A DNA stretch of 64,000 bases, from contig CAVYWA010000010.1 of NCBI GenBank assembly GCA_963772165.1, positions 62,001 through 126,000 on the forward strand. The letters run 5' to 3'. This document shows positions 1-9,572 of the stretch, one piece after another. This DNA is from JAGVPT01 sp963772165 (GTDB lineage: Bacteria; Bacteroidota; Ignavibacteria; UBA10030; UBA8401). Both the position numbers and the translations under genes were made by a program. The notes under the pieces were generated by a model, which searched no databases, was not told the origin of the DNA, and saw only the letters and a list, made by a program, of their open reading frames with translations. How positions within the stretch are numbered: the first letter of the stretch is position 1; every line of letters starts with the position of its first letter.

Positions 1-1470
1 CGGCACATGCGTGTCATAACTATATACCGAACCATGAGTCGTCCCGGTGGAATGGGACGCCACCAGGCAATATTCACAATACCGAACTTGAAAATCTTCT
101 CCGCGCGGCGGATAGTAACTGCGCCTGAATTGCGCAAGATATGGACGGTCGAGCGTCTGCGCATCCATCAGCTCACGGCGAAAGTATACATCGGCGATGC
201 CGTCGATATGACGCAGCGCTTCGCCGGCACGATGTTCGAGCTGGACACTATCTTTCCCGGCACGAGCGGCAGCCGCATAATTCAAAAATCCGCCTGCTTC
301 AAAAATTGGATCCGTTATCGTCCATTCCTTCCGGATGGCGCGGTCGATCGAATCAATTTTTACTTTGATTTGCGTCGAATATAAAATTCGGCGTGCTTCT
401 TGATGCTTGAATTGAACGAGAAATTCCGGCAGAGGCATGACCCCGTGATCTGCACTCAGCACCACGACGACGTTGGAGGAACCGACAACCGAATCCACGT
501 GGGAAAAGAATGAGCCAAGCGCCCGGTCCAGCCGGAACAAATGGTCCATCATCTCGTGGCTGTTCGGACCGAATGCGTGGCCGACATAATCACAATCGGA
601 CAAACCTAAACAGAGAAGGTCGGTAACCCCTCGCTGGCCAAGCTTCTCCGCCTCGACCGCTTTTTGCGCGAAATCCAGGACCAGCATATCGCCGTACGGC
701 GACGTCAGGATTTGCTCATTTTTTCTCGACGGCGAAAACGCATGGGGAAACGATGAAGAAGAATCCCATTTTGCTTCGGCGCTGAACTCGTCGGGGCCTT
801 CGTGCGTGTAAATGCTGTCCGGCAAAAGTTTTGTCCATGATGCCGGGACATTTTTTTCTATCCACTGTGATCCGTTGAAATCGCGTACCCACTCCGGCCA
901 ATGTCGAGTATAATATTCTGACGTTACCATGTGGCCGGTCTTTTTGCTATACCAAAATGCGTAATCGGGATGTTTTCCCCCCATTAAAATCGCCGCCCGG
1001 TCTTTTCCCGAAGCTGCTATGACTTTCGACTGCGGTGATGAGGCCTTCAGCCAATCGCCGATCCCCGTGACAAGAAGGTTGTTCGGTGAAGAGCCTCCTC
1101 CTTCGTCATCAACAGGAGCCGCAGCCGTATCCTCGACACAGTAGACCGACTTTCGCGTGAGGGGATTGATCCATTCATTCTCGATCATACCGCTTTTCAT
1201 CGGGTATGTACCGGTGCTGAGCGTTGCATGACCAAGGCACGTTACGCTCGAAGCGTAATTGAGATTCGCATTCGAGAAGAACACTCCGTCGGTGTAGAGT
1301 TGTTTGAGTCCGCCCGTGAAATAAGGGGCAAAACGGTCAAAATAATCTTCCCTCATCTGGTCGACCGAAATAAAAATGATCAACCGCGGCGGTACCGCCG
1401 CAAACAATTGCCATGCTGCCGTTGTCAGCACCAACCCCATCAACAGAACCCTTCTTCGCAAGCTTTTCAT
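1..1470 (-). CDS. PafA-like alkaline phosphatase, partial (C-terminus outside window)
   Basis: I translated the minus strand by hand from the ATG at 1470: it stays open for 490 codons and runs off the left edge. The N-terminus has a signal-like hydrophobic stretch (VLLMGLVLTTAAWQLFA). Family marks follow in order: FISVDQMREDYFDRF (first metal-binding Asp), TCLGHATLSTGTYP (nucleophile Thr region), SDCDYVGHAFGP, LSADHG, and finally THGSVYSYDTHVP close to the edge. This is the order seen in PafA-type enzymes of the alkaline phosphatase superfamily, which are periplasmic phosphomonoesterases. It is divergently placed from the 5'-nucleotidase-like gene, so the two may share a phosphate-scavenging role. 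The substrate is inferred from the family only. Confidence 0.85.
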   Translation of the reverse strand, partial: MKSLRRRVLLMGLVLTTAAWQLFAAVPPRLIIFISVDQMREDYFDRFAPYFTGGLKQLYTDGVFFSNANLNYASSVTCLGHATLSTGTYPMKSGMIENEWINPLTRKSVYCVEDTAAAPVDDEGGGSSPNNLLVTGIGDWLKASSPQSKVIAASGKDRAAILMGGKHPDYAFWYSKKTGHMVTSEYYTRHWPEWVRDFNGSQWIEKNVPASWTKLLPDSIYTHEGPDEFSAEAKWDSSSSFPHAFSPSRKNEQILTSPYGDMLVLDFAQKAVEAEKLGQRGVTDLLCLGLSDCDYVGHAFGPNSHEMMDHLFRLDRALGSFFSHVDSVVGSSNVVVVLSADHGVMPLPEFLVQFKHQEARRILYSTQIKVKIDSIDRAIRKEWTITDPIFEAGGFLNYAAAARAGKDSVQLEHRAGEALRHIDGIADVYFRRELMDAQTLDRPYLAQFRRSYYPPRGEDFQVRYCEYCLVASHSTGTTHGSVYSYDTHVP

Positions 1471-1630
1471 ACGGGATGTTTTCTCTCGTTTAGTCCGATG
1501 ATCACTTTTCTACACCGATGAAAGATACGACAAAGTTAGAAAGATAGAAAGAGCTATTCCAAAAAACTATTTTATTTCGTATCTTGAAACAATAACTGTT
1601 AACAATTTCTTAACCTATCATCTACGTCTT

Positions 1631-3139
1631 ATGCGCACGCACATGATCAAAGCTTTTTCTCTTGCCGGCTGCCTCTGGCTTCTGTTCGTTTTCCCGTTAG
1701 CCTCCCAGCCGAAGTCCATTACCATCCTTCATACCAACGATATTCATGCAAATTTTATTCCGCATGAAGCAACGTGGATCAGGGAAACCCCGAAGCCGAT
1801 GGTAGGAGGAATAAACGAACTCTCGTTTGCACTCGACAGTATCCGGAAGATAAACAATGCGACATTGTACCTCGACGCGGGAGACATCATGACGGGAAAC
1901 CCGATTACCGAATACGAGTACAAAGGCGCCCTCGGCGGAGCCCTTTTTGAAATGATGAACATGATAGGATGTGAAGCGTGGTGTCTTGGAAACCATGACT
2001 TCGACCTTGGCCAGCAAAATCTTCTGAAGCTGACGGCCATTGCAAAATTTCCGACACTCTCGGCGAATGTCGTGAACGACAAGAACGAATACCCGGTGAA
2101 CAACAAGCCGTACGTCATCATTGAGAAGAACGGATTGAAGATCGGCATCATCGGCGTCATGTCGCAGGGATTGTACAACTTAGTGAATCAAACGATGCTC
2201 GTCGGAATCAAAGTCCTTTCACCGGTGGAAACGACTCAAAAATTTATCGATGAGCTGCAGACCAAAACGGATCTGATTATTGCCTTAACCCATGAAGGCG
2301 TGGATGACGACTCCGTGCTCGCGATGAATGTCCACGGCCTGAACATTATTGTCGGCGGGCATTCACACACGCGATTGAAAAAGCCGAAATTCATCAACGG
2401 CGTGATCATCGTGCAGACCGGCTCGTACTGCGAAAACCTCGGCGTGCTTGACGTGACAGTTGAAAACAAAAAAGTGACCCAGTATAACGGCCAGCTTATT
2501 CAGCTATGGTACAACAGCGGCCGGCCGAAGACGGAAGTATCGACGTTCATCGACTCGGTGCAGCATGGCATTGAAAAAGACTACAGCCAGGTGATCGGCA
2601 CGCTGAAGGGAGACTGGATGCGCAACGACAACGGAGAATCCGGAATCGGCGATTTTCTTGCGGACGCACAGCGCGAAGCCGCTCATGCCGATATCGGTTT
2701 TATGAACAACGCCGGTATCAGGAAAAACCTTTCAGCCGGACCGATAACCAAACGCGACATCTTTGAAATACTCCCTTTTAGAAATATCTTGACGACCTTC
2801 CAGCTGAGCGGGACTGAAGTAAAAACGATCGTCCTTAATTATATTGAGAAGCATGCGAGAATTCAGACATCGGGAATCCGGTGCGAGTGGAAACACGGAG
2901 CGGACGGCAACACTGAGATCGTGAAGCTAGAGATCAACGGGAAGCCGTTCGATGAAAACGCAACGTATACCGGAGCGGCGAGCGACTATATGGTCGGCGA
3001 GGCAAAACGTTATCTCGGCGTCGAGATCCTCCATCCTATCTATCTCCAGCAGACAGTCTTCGAGTCGATAGAAAAGAAAGTGCAGGATGAAAAAGAAATC
3101 GAGTCAAAGATAGAGAATCGTTTTAAAGAAGATAAATAA
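1631..3139 (+). CDS. Secreted 5'-nucleotidase / UshA-like metallophosphoesterase
   Basis: This 502-residue protein has a signal peptide (hydrophobic residues about 9-24, ending LASQ). The metallophosphoesterase motifs are in order: ILHTNDIHANF, DAGDIMTG, GNHDFDLG, THEGVDDDS and GGHSHT, which supply the two-metal site. A C-terminal 5'-nucleotidase domain follows from about residue 300 (GDFLADAQREAA, NAGIRKNLSAGPITKRDIFEILPF). Members hydrolyse extracellular nucleotides or related phosphoesters in the periplasm. The start at 1631 has an alternative ATG four codons later that also leaves the signal peptide intact. A 160-bp gap separates it from the divergent phosphatase gene. The tail is very charged, with a KKVQDEKEIESKIENRFKEDK-like run. 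Confidence 0.88.
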   Translation: MRTHMIKAFSLAGCLWLLFVFPLASQPKSITILHTNDIHANFIPHEATWIRETPKPMVGGINELSFALDSIRKINNATLYLDAGDIMTGNPITEYEYKGALGGALFEMMNMIGCEAWCLGNHDFDLGQQNLLKLTAIAKFPTLSANVVNDKNEYPVNNKPYVIIEKNGLKIGIIGVMSQGLYNLVNQTMLVGIKVLSPVETTQKFIDELQTKTDLIIALTHEGVDDDSVLAMNVHGLNIIVGGHSHTRLKKPKFINGVIIVQTGSYCENLGVLDVTVENKKVTQYNGQLIQLWYNSGRPKTEVSTFIDSVQHGIEKDYSQVIGTLKGDWMRNDNGESGIGDFLADAQREAAHADIGFMNNAGIRKNLSAGPITKRDIFEILPFRNILTTFQLSGTEVKTIVLNYIEKHARIQTSGIRCEWKHGADGNTEIVKLEINGKPFDENATYTGAASDYMVGEAKRYLGVEILHPIYLQQTVFESIEKKVQDEKEIESKIENRFKEDK

Positions 3140-3264
3140 ATCACGTCATCTGAAACAATGTGTCTCGCCAAGCCGCAGAGACGGGAAACTCTCAATTTGC
3201 GACTTTGCGCGGGCTTCACTTCTGGGTTTATTCAGAAATCTCAAATCATACATACAGCTCTCTT

Positions 3265-3979
3265 ATGAACAGCACACACTTTCCAATCCTCATCATCACC
3301 GGACGACCGGCCGCAGGAAAATCGGAGGTCATCGATTTTCTTAAAAAAACCAACGCAAAAGAACGGCTCGAGCGATTTCATATTGCCGACTTCGAGGAAC
3401 TCAACGATTTTTTTGTACGTGTGGGAATCGTTTGAGATTGACGACATCCTGAGCAGGAACGGCAAGCCGCGTGTCTGGTCGGACGAAAAATATTGGTTCA
3501 AAGACCATTTCACCTGGAATCTGTACATCGAACGCATCGGCCTCGAGTACCGGAAGAAGCTGGCGCGAAACCCGAAGTATCACGACACCATGACGACGTT
3601 AGTGGAATTCGCCCGCGGCGGCGATCATGGCATCTACGAAGCGTTGACATACATGCACGAGGAAATTCTGAAACGCGCTGCCCTGATGTATATCCGCGTC
3701 TCGTACGAGGAGTCGTTGCGTAAGAACCACCGGCGGGCGCGAAAGGGACAAGAAGATTCGATTCTCTACCATTCACTTCCCGATGAAAAGATGGAATTTT
3801 ACTACAAGACAAACGACTGGGAGAAACTCGAAAAAAAGGACCCGAACTACATCGAGGTCAAAGGGTTCAAAATCCCTTACGCGTCATTTGAAAATGAGCC
3901 GGAGAAAACGCTGGATCCGTCACTGATCGGGAAAGAATTGGAGCGGGCGACGACTACACTGTGGGAGATGAAGAAGTGA
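3265..3979 (+). pseudogene. P-loop NTPase of unknown role, split by a one-base insertion
   Basis: The first part starts at the ATG at 3265 and holds a Walker A motif (TGRPAAGKSE), then HIADFEELNDFF, and stops at 3435. The second part is open from 3383 in the next frame and continues with LYVWESFEIDDILSRNG to 3979. Removing one T from the seven-T run at 3408-3414 joins them as NDFLYVWESFE. The T run is followed at once by GTAC, a context shared with several other breaks in this window, so a sequencing error is more likely than decay. The joined protein would have about 237 residues and look like a nucleotide- or sugar-kinase-type P-loop protein with an EEILKRAALMYIRVSYEESLR helix. I do not recognise the family. 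The ORF seen further upstream from 3160 is repeat-like sequence. Confidence 0.6.
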
Positions 3980-3983
3980 ACCC

Positions 3984-4020
3984 ATAGATGACCGTCACCT
4001 TAAAGGTGACGGTCATCTAT
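3984..4020. repeat. Perfect palindrome, left flank of the RAYT gene
   Basis: The arms are ATAGATGACCGTCACCTT and its exact reverse complement, 18 bp each, around one A. The right arm overlaps the end of the transposase gene: the TGA stop (4013-4015) lies inside it. The hairpin also sits between two convergent genes and could end transcription from both sides. The inner 33 bp are identical to the palindrome at 4649-4681. Confidence 0.9.
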
Positions 4021-4594
4021 CATTGAACAAAACCGTTTTGATTTTCTCCCTTTCTTGTGGCACGTAATCTTCAACAAAACTCTTATAATTTTTTAAACCT
4101 CCAAACTGATGTAAAACTATCTGCAACGTGATAATGGGATCCAGCCGCAAACCGAAATATGTCCGGCAGCTGCTGTGCGGCCATTCTTCTGGTAAATCGA
4201 CCAAGCAAGCTCGAACGGGATTCAGGTGGATATAACGGGACAGATGAACCAAGTACAAGTCGTTATCGATATGCTTCATCTTGTATTTCCCTTCAAACAA
4301 ATGTCCGCTTCGAGAACGTTCTTTGTTGATTGCTTTCGCATAACCATCGCATACATTTCTCATGAAACCTGAAATTCCGAAAGGTTCAAGCTGATAGATA
4401 ATGAAGTGAAAATGGTTCGGCATCAGGCAATATGCGATAATTTCTATTGAAGAAGGATTGTTTGCTTCCAACATTCGCTGCCGAAAATAGAGAAAGTTAC
4501 GCTCATTAAAAAAGATTTCGTTCTTGTTAACGCCCCGATTATACACATGGAAAAATTCATCCGCCGATTGTAGATCCTTTGTTTTCGTTGACAT
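4013..4594 (-). CDS. REP-associated tyrosine transposase (RAYT, Y1/IS200-like)
   Basis: This 193-residue protein has the RAYT hallmarks: FHVYNRGVNKNEIFFN near the N-terminus, the HUH metal-binding motif in LMPNHFHFIIYQ (about residues 57-68), GHLFEGKYKMKHID, YIHLNPVRACLV and a C-terminal candidate catalytic tyrosine in GLKNYKSFVEDY. These enzymes cut and join single-stranded DNA at palindromic REP sequences and are thought to spread them. It stands alone, flanked on both sides by copies of the same perfect palindrome (3984-4020 and 4649-4681), which fits a RAYT with its own REP substrates. The frame is intact, so it may be active. An IS200/IS605-type insertion is the alternative, but there is no accessory gene. 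Confidence 0.9.
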   Translation of the reverse strand: MSTKTKDLQSADEFFHVYNRGVNKNEIFFNERNFLYFRQRMLEANNPSSIEIIAYCLMPNHFHFIIYQLEPFGISGFMRNVCDGYAKAINKERSRSGHLFEGKYKMKHIDNDLYLVHLSRYIHLNPVRACLVDLPEEWPHSSCRTYFGLRLDPIITLQIVLHQFGGLKNYKSFVEDYVPQEREKIKTVLFNDR

Positions 4595-4648
4595 GAATAC
4601 TTCCCCCGAGTTAATTCAAAGCGACCATCGTTTTACGATGTGAAATCC

Positions 4649-4681
4649 AGATGACCGTCACCTTAAAGGTGACGGTCATCT
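4649..4681. repeat. Perfect palindrome, right flank of the RAYT gene
   Basis: The arms are AGATGACCGTCACCTT and its exact reverse complement, 16 bp each, around one A. It lies 54 bp upstream of the RAYT start. Its 33 bp are identical to the core of the palindrome at 3984-4020, so the pair looks like the REP substrate of this enzyme. Confidence 0.9.
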
Positions 4682-4696
4682 TATGGTAACGGCAAG

Positions 4697-5771
4697 TTAA
4701 AAAGCTTCTGTAATCGTAAAATACAATCCGGAAGAATTGCTGCCAAAACCAGCATCGAACCGGAGCGCGATGCGTTCCTGAGTGTTCAAAACAAAACGAA
4801 TCCCTGCGCCTCCCGAAAATTTGAATTCATCGAGACTCCAGCGGGACATTTTGTCTGCCACTTGAGCAACCCCGGCAAATCCAACGACTCCGAACCGCCA
4901 CCACACCGGAATTCTGTATTCAACCTGCCCGCCGACCTCGGTCTTATCCCGGGTACTGTCCGTCAAAATAACCGCGAAGAAAATCCTGCCCCCCAAAATG
5001 AGCTAAGTCTTGAAACGGCGCTGTGCCGTCAATGATTTGCGCGGTTACTTGTAATGCAAGAATCTGTGAGGGAAACATCTCAAAAAAATTACGCGCGTCG
5101 ACTTCCACATCGTTGTAATTAAAATCGCTCCCCAACGATTTGCCGTTCACAACCGCCGTTACCTGATAAAAGCTCCCTGAATGAGCGGCAAAGGTATTGT
5201 CGCGTGAATCCCAATTTGCTACGACGCCGGCCCCCGCCACGTTCCCGCCTTTGCTCCCGGGAATCGTTCCGGACTCGAGAAGCCCTCCCGGCTTGGTCTC
5301 GATAATCGATGCGGACTCGAACTGGAGTTGCGGCCCAAGATTAAACCTCGAATAGATTTCCCGATAGAGAACGATTTTCCCGAACAATGACTTCGAGGTA
5401 TAGCTTTCCCGCGCACTGGACGGAACGTTATTGCCGATCCCATAAAAACTGTTCGGAAAATTTTTATACCACGTGTCAGCCAATAATCGGTACGCGCCGT
5501 CATCAAAATATAAATCACCGTTGAATTCGACAATAACCTGTTTTTTCTCCGTGTAAATGACATCTCCGGTGATATCGGATGCTCTGCTCTCCCGAAAAGC
5601 GGTATCACGGTAAAGATAGATTGCGGCAGCACCGCCGGCAAAGCCGGTTTCAGGAGTGTAATAAAATATCGGTAGAGGATAGATTCCCGTCCGCTTTATG
5701 CCGAGAGTATCGTTTTCAAAATTTTGCGCGAACGACGGAAGCGATAACAGCACATCGATGATAATGGACAA
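4697..5771 (-). pseudogene. BamA/D15-type outer-membrane beta-barrel protein, frameshifted
   Basis: The first reading frame (5771 to 4944) starts with a hydrophobic segment ending LPSFAQ and continues with barrel-like strands (GIYPLPIFYYTPETGFAGGAAAIYLY) up to the barrel signature GQDFLRGYFDGQY. The second frame (open to 4697) continues RDKTEVGGQVEYRIPVWWRFG. Removing one base of CCCGGG at 4948-4953 restores GQYRDKTEVGGQVEYR, the usual end of the D15 barrel motif. GTAC again abuts the break. No canonical start lies in frame at 5771 (TTG). An ATG at 5805 encoding MKTITRV would fit a signal peptide but is one base out of frame. No POTRA domains are seen, so it resembles short surface-antigen barrels rather than BamA itself. 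Confidence 0.72.
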
Positions 5772-5962
5772 AACAATAAATGATCACGCGGGTTATCGTT
5801 TTCATTATCCACTATGTGAAAATTCTTCGCTTACCATGAAGGGGTCCGGCATCTTGTAAAAACGAACACTACATTTTTTTGTTGGATGTATTGCGTGGTG
5901 GGGGTACTCTCCAAGCAGCCTCTATCAGAAGTGTCCAGTTCAATACCACAGCGCGCCGGCCA

Positions 5963-7369
5963 TCAATGTACCGCCTTCCCTTTCGGCAGTTCATTCCACA
6001 ATCGCGACATCACGTATGCGCCGATCAGCGCAAACGGAATCGGCGCCCAATGCCATGCCCCCCATCCCCAATTTGTGGTGATATACCCGACGCCCATTCC
6101 GACAAACGCACCGGCAAGGTATTGCATTCCGTCAAAAAGCCCGGCAGCGGAAGCGGCGGCACGTTTTCCGCCAAAGTCCATCGATGCCGCACCGCCGATC
6201 ATTCCGTGTGCGCCGTTGACAAAGAATGAGAGGAGAACGAGACAGCATGCGGCAACGATCGGCCCAAAATCAAGTATGTCGGAAACTCCGAACAATGCAA
6301 GGACAACGGCCATCCCGATAAACCCAACTGTTATCACCGGCGCACGCCGTCCCCCGAAGGTCCTATCGGATGCGATGCCAAAAGCAAATCCGCCTGCGAT
6401 CCCGGCCAGCGCAATGCCCCATGTCGCAATCACATACGGAAGATACGTCGCGAACGCCGATTTGTTCGCGCCGTGAAAATCAACAAAATATTTCGGCCAC
6501 CATGCATCGACGACACTCCGGCGAACGAAGCCGATCATCATCGAGCCGAGAGCGATCATCCACATCAGACGGGAGGCGAAAACTTTTTTAATGACAAACG
6601 TAAGAGACGAGGGCTGGCTTTCGTCCCCTTCGATCTCATCACCGGTGTTAAAGTCTCCCAGACCTGCATCCTTTGGAGAATTGTACATGAAGAAATAATT
6701 GATCACGAAAAGCACCAAGACGCACGCACCGGGTATCCAGAAAGCGTATTGCCACGGCAGCACGAGAAGGATGAGCGGCACACCCTGAAACGCGAGCAGC
6801 AATCCCATGCGGATCAACACGCCGAAAATTCCGGCGAACGTTCCGCGCTCGCGAACGTGGAACCACTGTGCGTTCACTTTGACAATCGAAAGTGCACCGA
6901 AGGATTGGAAGTATCCGTTCAATCCCCACACGATGGCCATCAACGTAAGGATCATTCCGCCCGACAAGCCAAACCTGAGAGATGCCGGAGTTACGACATG
7001 CCGCGCAAGGCCGGCTCCTTCCCACACTGCGGGGCCGGAAACGGCGAAGCTCGCCATGCCGAAAAGAAAATTCATGAGAGCAACTCCTACAGCACCGAAG
7101 AGAAACGCTTTCTTCCCCCCTGTCCGATCGGCAAACGGGCCGTTTAAGACCACCGAAAGCCCGTACACCAGGGGCATCAGCGTTTCAAAGATACCGAGGT
7201 CGGTGTTTTTCCATCCGAGCAAATCCGCCAGCGTTGGCGCAACAGCGGTATAATTGTAGCGAGTCATGTAGAAGAAGGCATACAGTAAACCGAGCGACAT
7301 CCAATTGATGACGCGCTGCCTTCGGAACTCAGGTGTGATTGTGGGGCGGTCTAACGTGAACGTTTCCAT
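5963..7369 (-). CDS. MFS transporter, organophosphate:phosphate antiporter-like
   Basis: A 468-residue integral membrane protein with about twelve hydrophobic segments. The N-terminus carries the GlpT/UhpT/UhpC-type pattern: INWMSLGLLYAFFYMTRYNYTAVAPTLADLLGWKN, then GIFETLMPLVYGLSVVLNGPFADRTGGKKA in the cytoplasmic loop. Such carriers swap sugar phosphates or glycerol 3-phosphate for phosphate. It begins 25 bp after the transketolase stop on the same strand, so the two are probably co-transcribed, which suits a phosphorylated-sugar substrate. The exact substrate cannot be read from the sequence; a sensor-type role like UhpC is less likely without a kinase nearby. Confidence 0.8.
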   Translation of the reverse strand: METFTLDRPTITPEFRRQRVINWMSLGLLYAFFYMTRYNYTAVAPTLADLLGWKNTDLGIFETLMPLVYGLSVVLNGPFADRTGGKKAFLFGAVGVALMNFLFGMASFAVSGPAVWEGAGLARHVVTPASLRFGLSGGMILTLMAIVWGLNGYFQSFGALSIVKVNAQWFHVRERGTFAGIFGVLIRMGLLLAFQGVPLILLVLPWQYAFWIPGACVLVLFVINYFFMYNSPKDAGLGDFNTGDEIEGDESQPSSLTFVIKKVFASRLMWMIALGSMMIGFVRRSVVDAWWPKYFVDFHGANKSAFATYLPYVIATWGIALAGIAGGFAFGIASDRTFGGRRAPVITVGFIGMAVVLALFGVSDILDFGPIVAACCLVLLSFFVNGAHGMIGGAASMDFGGKRAAASAAGLFDGMQYLAGAFVGMGVGYITTNWGWGAWHWAPIPFALIGAYVMSRLWNELPKGKAVH

Positions 7370-7394
7370 TTTTTTTGCCAGCCTGATGAACGAT

Positions 7395-9398
7395 CTACAC
7401 GAGCATCTCTTCGGCTCTCTTTATAACATTCTCTACGGTAAAACCGTATTCCTTGTAGAGAATTTCAAACGGAGCCGATGCGCCAAATTTCGTAATACCG
7501 AGAACTATTCCCTCATCCCCAACATACTTGTTCCACCCCATCGGAACACCCGCTTCCACCGCGATTCGTTTTTTTATTGACGGAGTAAGAACGCTTTCGC
7601 GGTATTCTTTCGTTTGCCGTTCAAACAATTCCCATGACGGCATGCTGACTACGCGCACCGCATACCCCTTTTCCGAAAGCTGCTCGTATGCACCGATAAC
7701 AAATTGGACTTCCGAGCCGGTGCCGATTAAAAGAATGTCCGGCTTCGATGAGCTTTCAGCGAGCGTGTAGGCACCCTTCCAGAAATTATCAGCCGGCGCA
7801 TACACCGTCCGGTCGATCGTCGGCACTTTTTGCCGTGTCAGTGCGATCGCGACCGGCCCGCTGCGATGTTCGACGGCGTACTTCCAGGCTTCCGCCGTTT
7901 CGTTGGCGTCCGCCGGGCGAAGCACGGTGATGTTTGGAATGGCGCGGAGCGATGCAAGCTGCTCAATCGGCTGGTGCGTCGGCCCATCTTCTCCCAGGCC
8001 GATGCTGTCGTGTGTGAAGACATAAATCGGACGGATGCCCATGAGCGCGGCAAGCCGGATCGGCGGACGCATATATTCCGAAAAAATCAAAAACGTCCCG
8101 CCGTACGGAATGATACCGTCGGTGAGAACCATCCCGTTGAGAACGGAACCCATCGCATGCTCTCTCACGCCAAAATGGAAATTCCTCCCGTCATAGCTTC
8201 CCGGCTGAAATTCGGCATAATTTTTCAAGAACGTATTATTCGACGGACGTAAGTCCGCGGAGCCGCCGACCAGTCCGGGTAGATAAGGCGCGATCGCATT
8301 CAGAACTTTGCCGGATGCCTCACGAGTCGCCATGGATACAATTTCAGATCCGAATGTGGGAAGTGCATCCTTCCATGCATCGCCCAGTTTTCCCTGACGC
8401 ACATTTTCCAACTCAGCGGCAACTTCGGGGTACGCGTTTTTGTACTCTGAGAACTTCTTTTTCCACTCCTCTTCCGCGACCTTCCCATTCTCGACCGCTT
8501 TCCTAAAATGGTCGAGAGCCGCAGGGGGAATAAAAAACTGCTTTTCCGGATCCCAACCGTACGCTTTTTTTGTCAGCTTCACTTCCTCCGCGCCAAGGGC
8601 TGTGCCGTGAACTTCTCCGGTGTCGTGCTTGTTAGGACTGCCGTAGCCAATATGAGTTCTCACGGCGATGATCGAAGGACGGTCCGTTACTCTCTGTGCA
8701 GCCCGAATCGCCGCGTCGATTGCTTCGACATCGTTCCCGTCGGCCACGGATTGCACATGCCATCCATAAGCTTCGAAGCGCTTCATCCGGTCTTCGGTAA
8801 ACGCAAAGTCAGTAGTTCCGTCGATGCTGATGTGATTGTCGTCGTATAAATAAATGATGTTCCCCAGCTTCAAATGGCCGGCGAGCGATGCCGCTTCCGA
8901 CGAAACGCCTTCCATCAGATCGCCGTCGCCCACGATACTATAAATACGATAATCCACGACGTCAAAACCCGGCCGGTTATACCGTGCAGCCATGTATCGC
9001 TCGCCAATCGCCATACCGACGCCGTTGGCGAAGCCCTGGCCGAGCGGACCGGTCGTTGTTTCGACTCCTGCCGTCAAATGATATTCCGGATGCCCGGGAG
9101 TTTTGCTTCCGAACTGCCGGAAACTTTTCAAGTCATCGAGTGAAACGTCGTAGCCGGTAAGGTGAAGAAGGCTGTAGAGCAACATCGAGCCGTGTCCTGC
9201 CGACAACACGAACCGGTCTCGATTGTGCCAATGCGGATTGGCGGGATGATGTTTCAGAAATCGCGACCAGAGAACATAGGCCATCGGAGCGGCGCCCATC
9301 GGCATCCCGGGGTGGCCGCAATTTGCTTTTTGCACGCCGTCTATGGCGAGCGTCCTGATCGTATTGATGCACAATTGATCTAATGCGCTATTTTCCAC
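7395..9398 (-). CDS. tkt: Transketolase
   Basis: This is a full-length 667-residue transketolase. It moves two-carbon ketol units between sugar phosphates in the pentose phosphate pathway, using thiamine diphosphate and a divalent metal. Visible marks are GHPGMPMGAAPMAYVLW near the N-terminus, the TPP-binding block GDGDLMEGVSSEAASLAGH with DDNHISIDG, the pyrimidine-domain FGVREHAMGSVLNGM (the Glu that activates the cofactor), and THDSIGLGEDGPTHQP. The start at 9398 gives MENSALDQLCINTIRTLAID, typical of the family. It leads a likely two-gene unit with the transporter at 5963-7369. Confidence 0.96.
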   Translation of the reverse strand: MENSALDQLCINTIRTLAIDGVQKANCGHPGMPMGAAPMAYVLWSRFLKHHPANPHWHNRDRFVLSAGHGSMLLYSLLHLTGYDVSLDDLKSFRQFGSKTPGHPEYHLTAGVETTTGPLGQGFANGVGMAIGERYMAARYNRPGFDVVDYRIYSIVGDGDLMEGVSSEAASLAGHLKLGNIIYLYDDNHISIDGTTDFAFTEDRMKRFEAYGWHVQSVADGNDVEAIDAAIRAAQRVTDRPSIIAVRTHIGYGSPNKHDTGEVHGTALGAEEVKLTKKAYGWDPEKQFFIPPAALDHFRKAVENGKVAEEEWKKKFSEYKNAYPEVAAELENVRQGKLGDAWKDALPTFGSEIVSMATREASGKVLNAIAPYLPGLVGGSADLRPSNNTFLKNYAEFQPGSYDGRNFHFGVREHAMGSVLNGMVLTDGIIPYGGTFLIFSEYMRPPIRLAALMGIRPIYVFTHDSIGLGEDGPTHQPIEQLASLRAIPNITVLRPADANETAEAWKYAVEHRSGPVAIALTRQKVPTIDRTVYAPADNFWKGAYTLAESSSKPDILLIGTGSEVQFVIGAYEQLSEKGYAVRVVSMPSWELFERQTKEYRESVLTPSIKKRIAVEAGVPMGWNKYVGDEGIVLGITKFGASAPFEILYKEYGFTVENVIKRAEEMLV

Positions 9399-9572
9399 GT
9401 AACACTCCTGATGTAATTTTAATAGTAAGCACCGCGAAAGATAAACCTTCCTGCGAAGGATTCCCGGAGAGAAGGCTTCACGAAAAGAGTAGGCTTTTTT
9501 TCAGAAGAAAGATAGGGAAAAAAAATAAAAAGTAAAAGGAGACAGCGGAAGAATCATCGCATCGACGAATAG

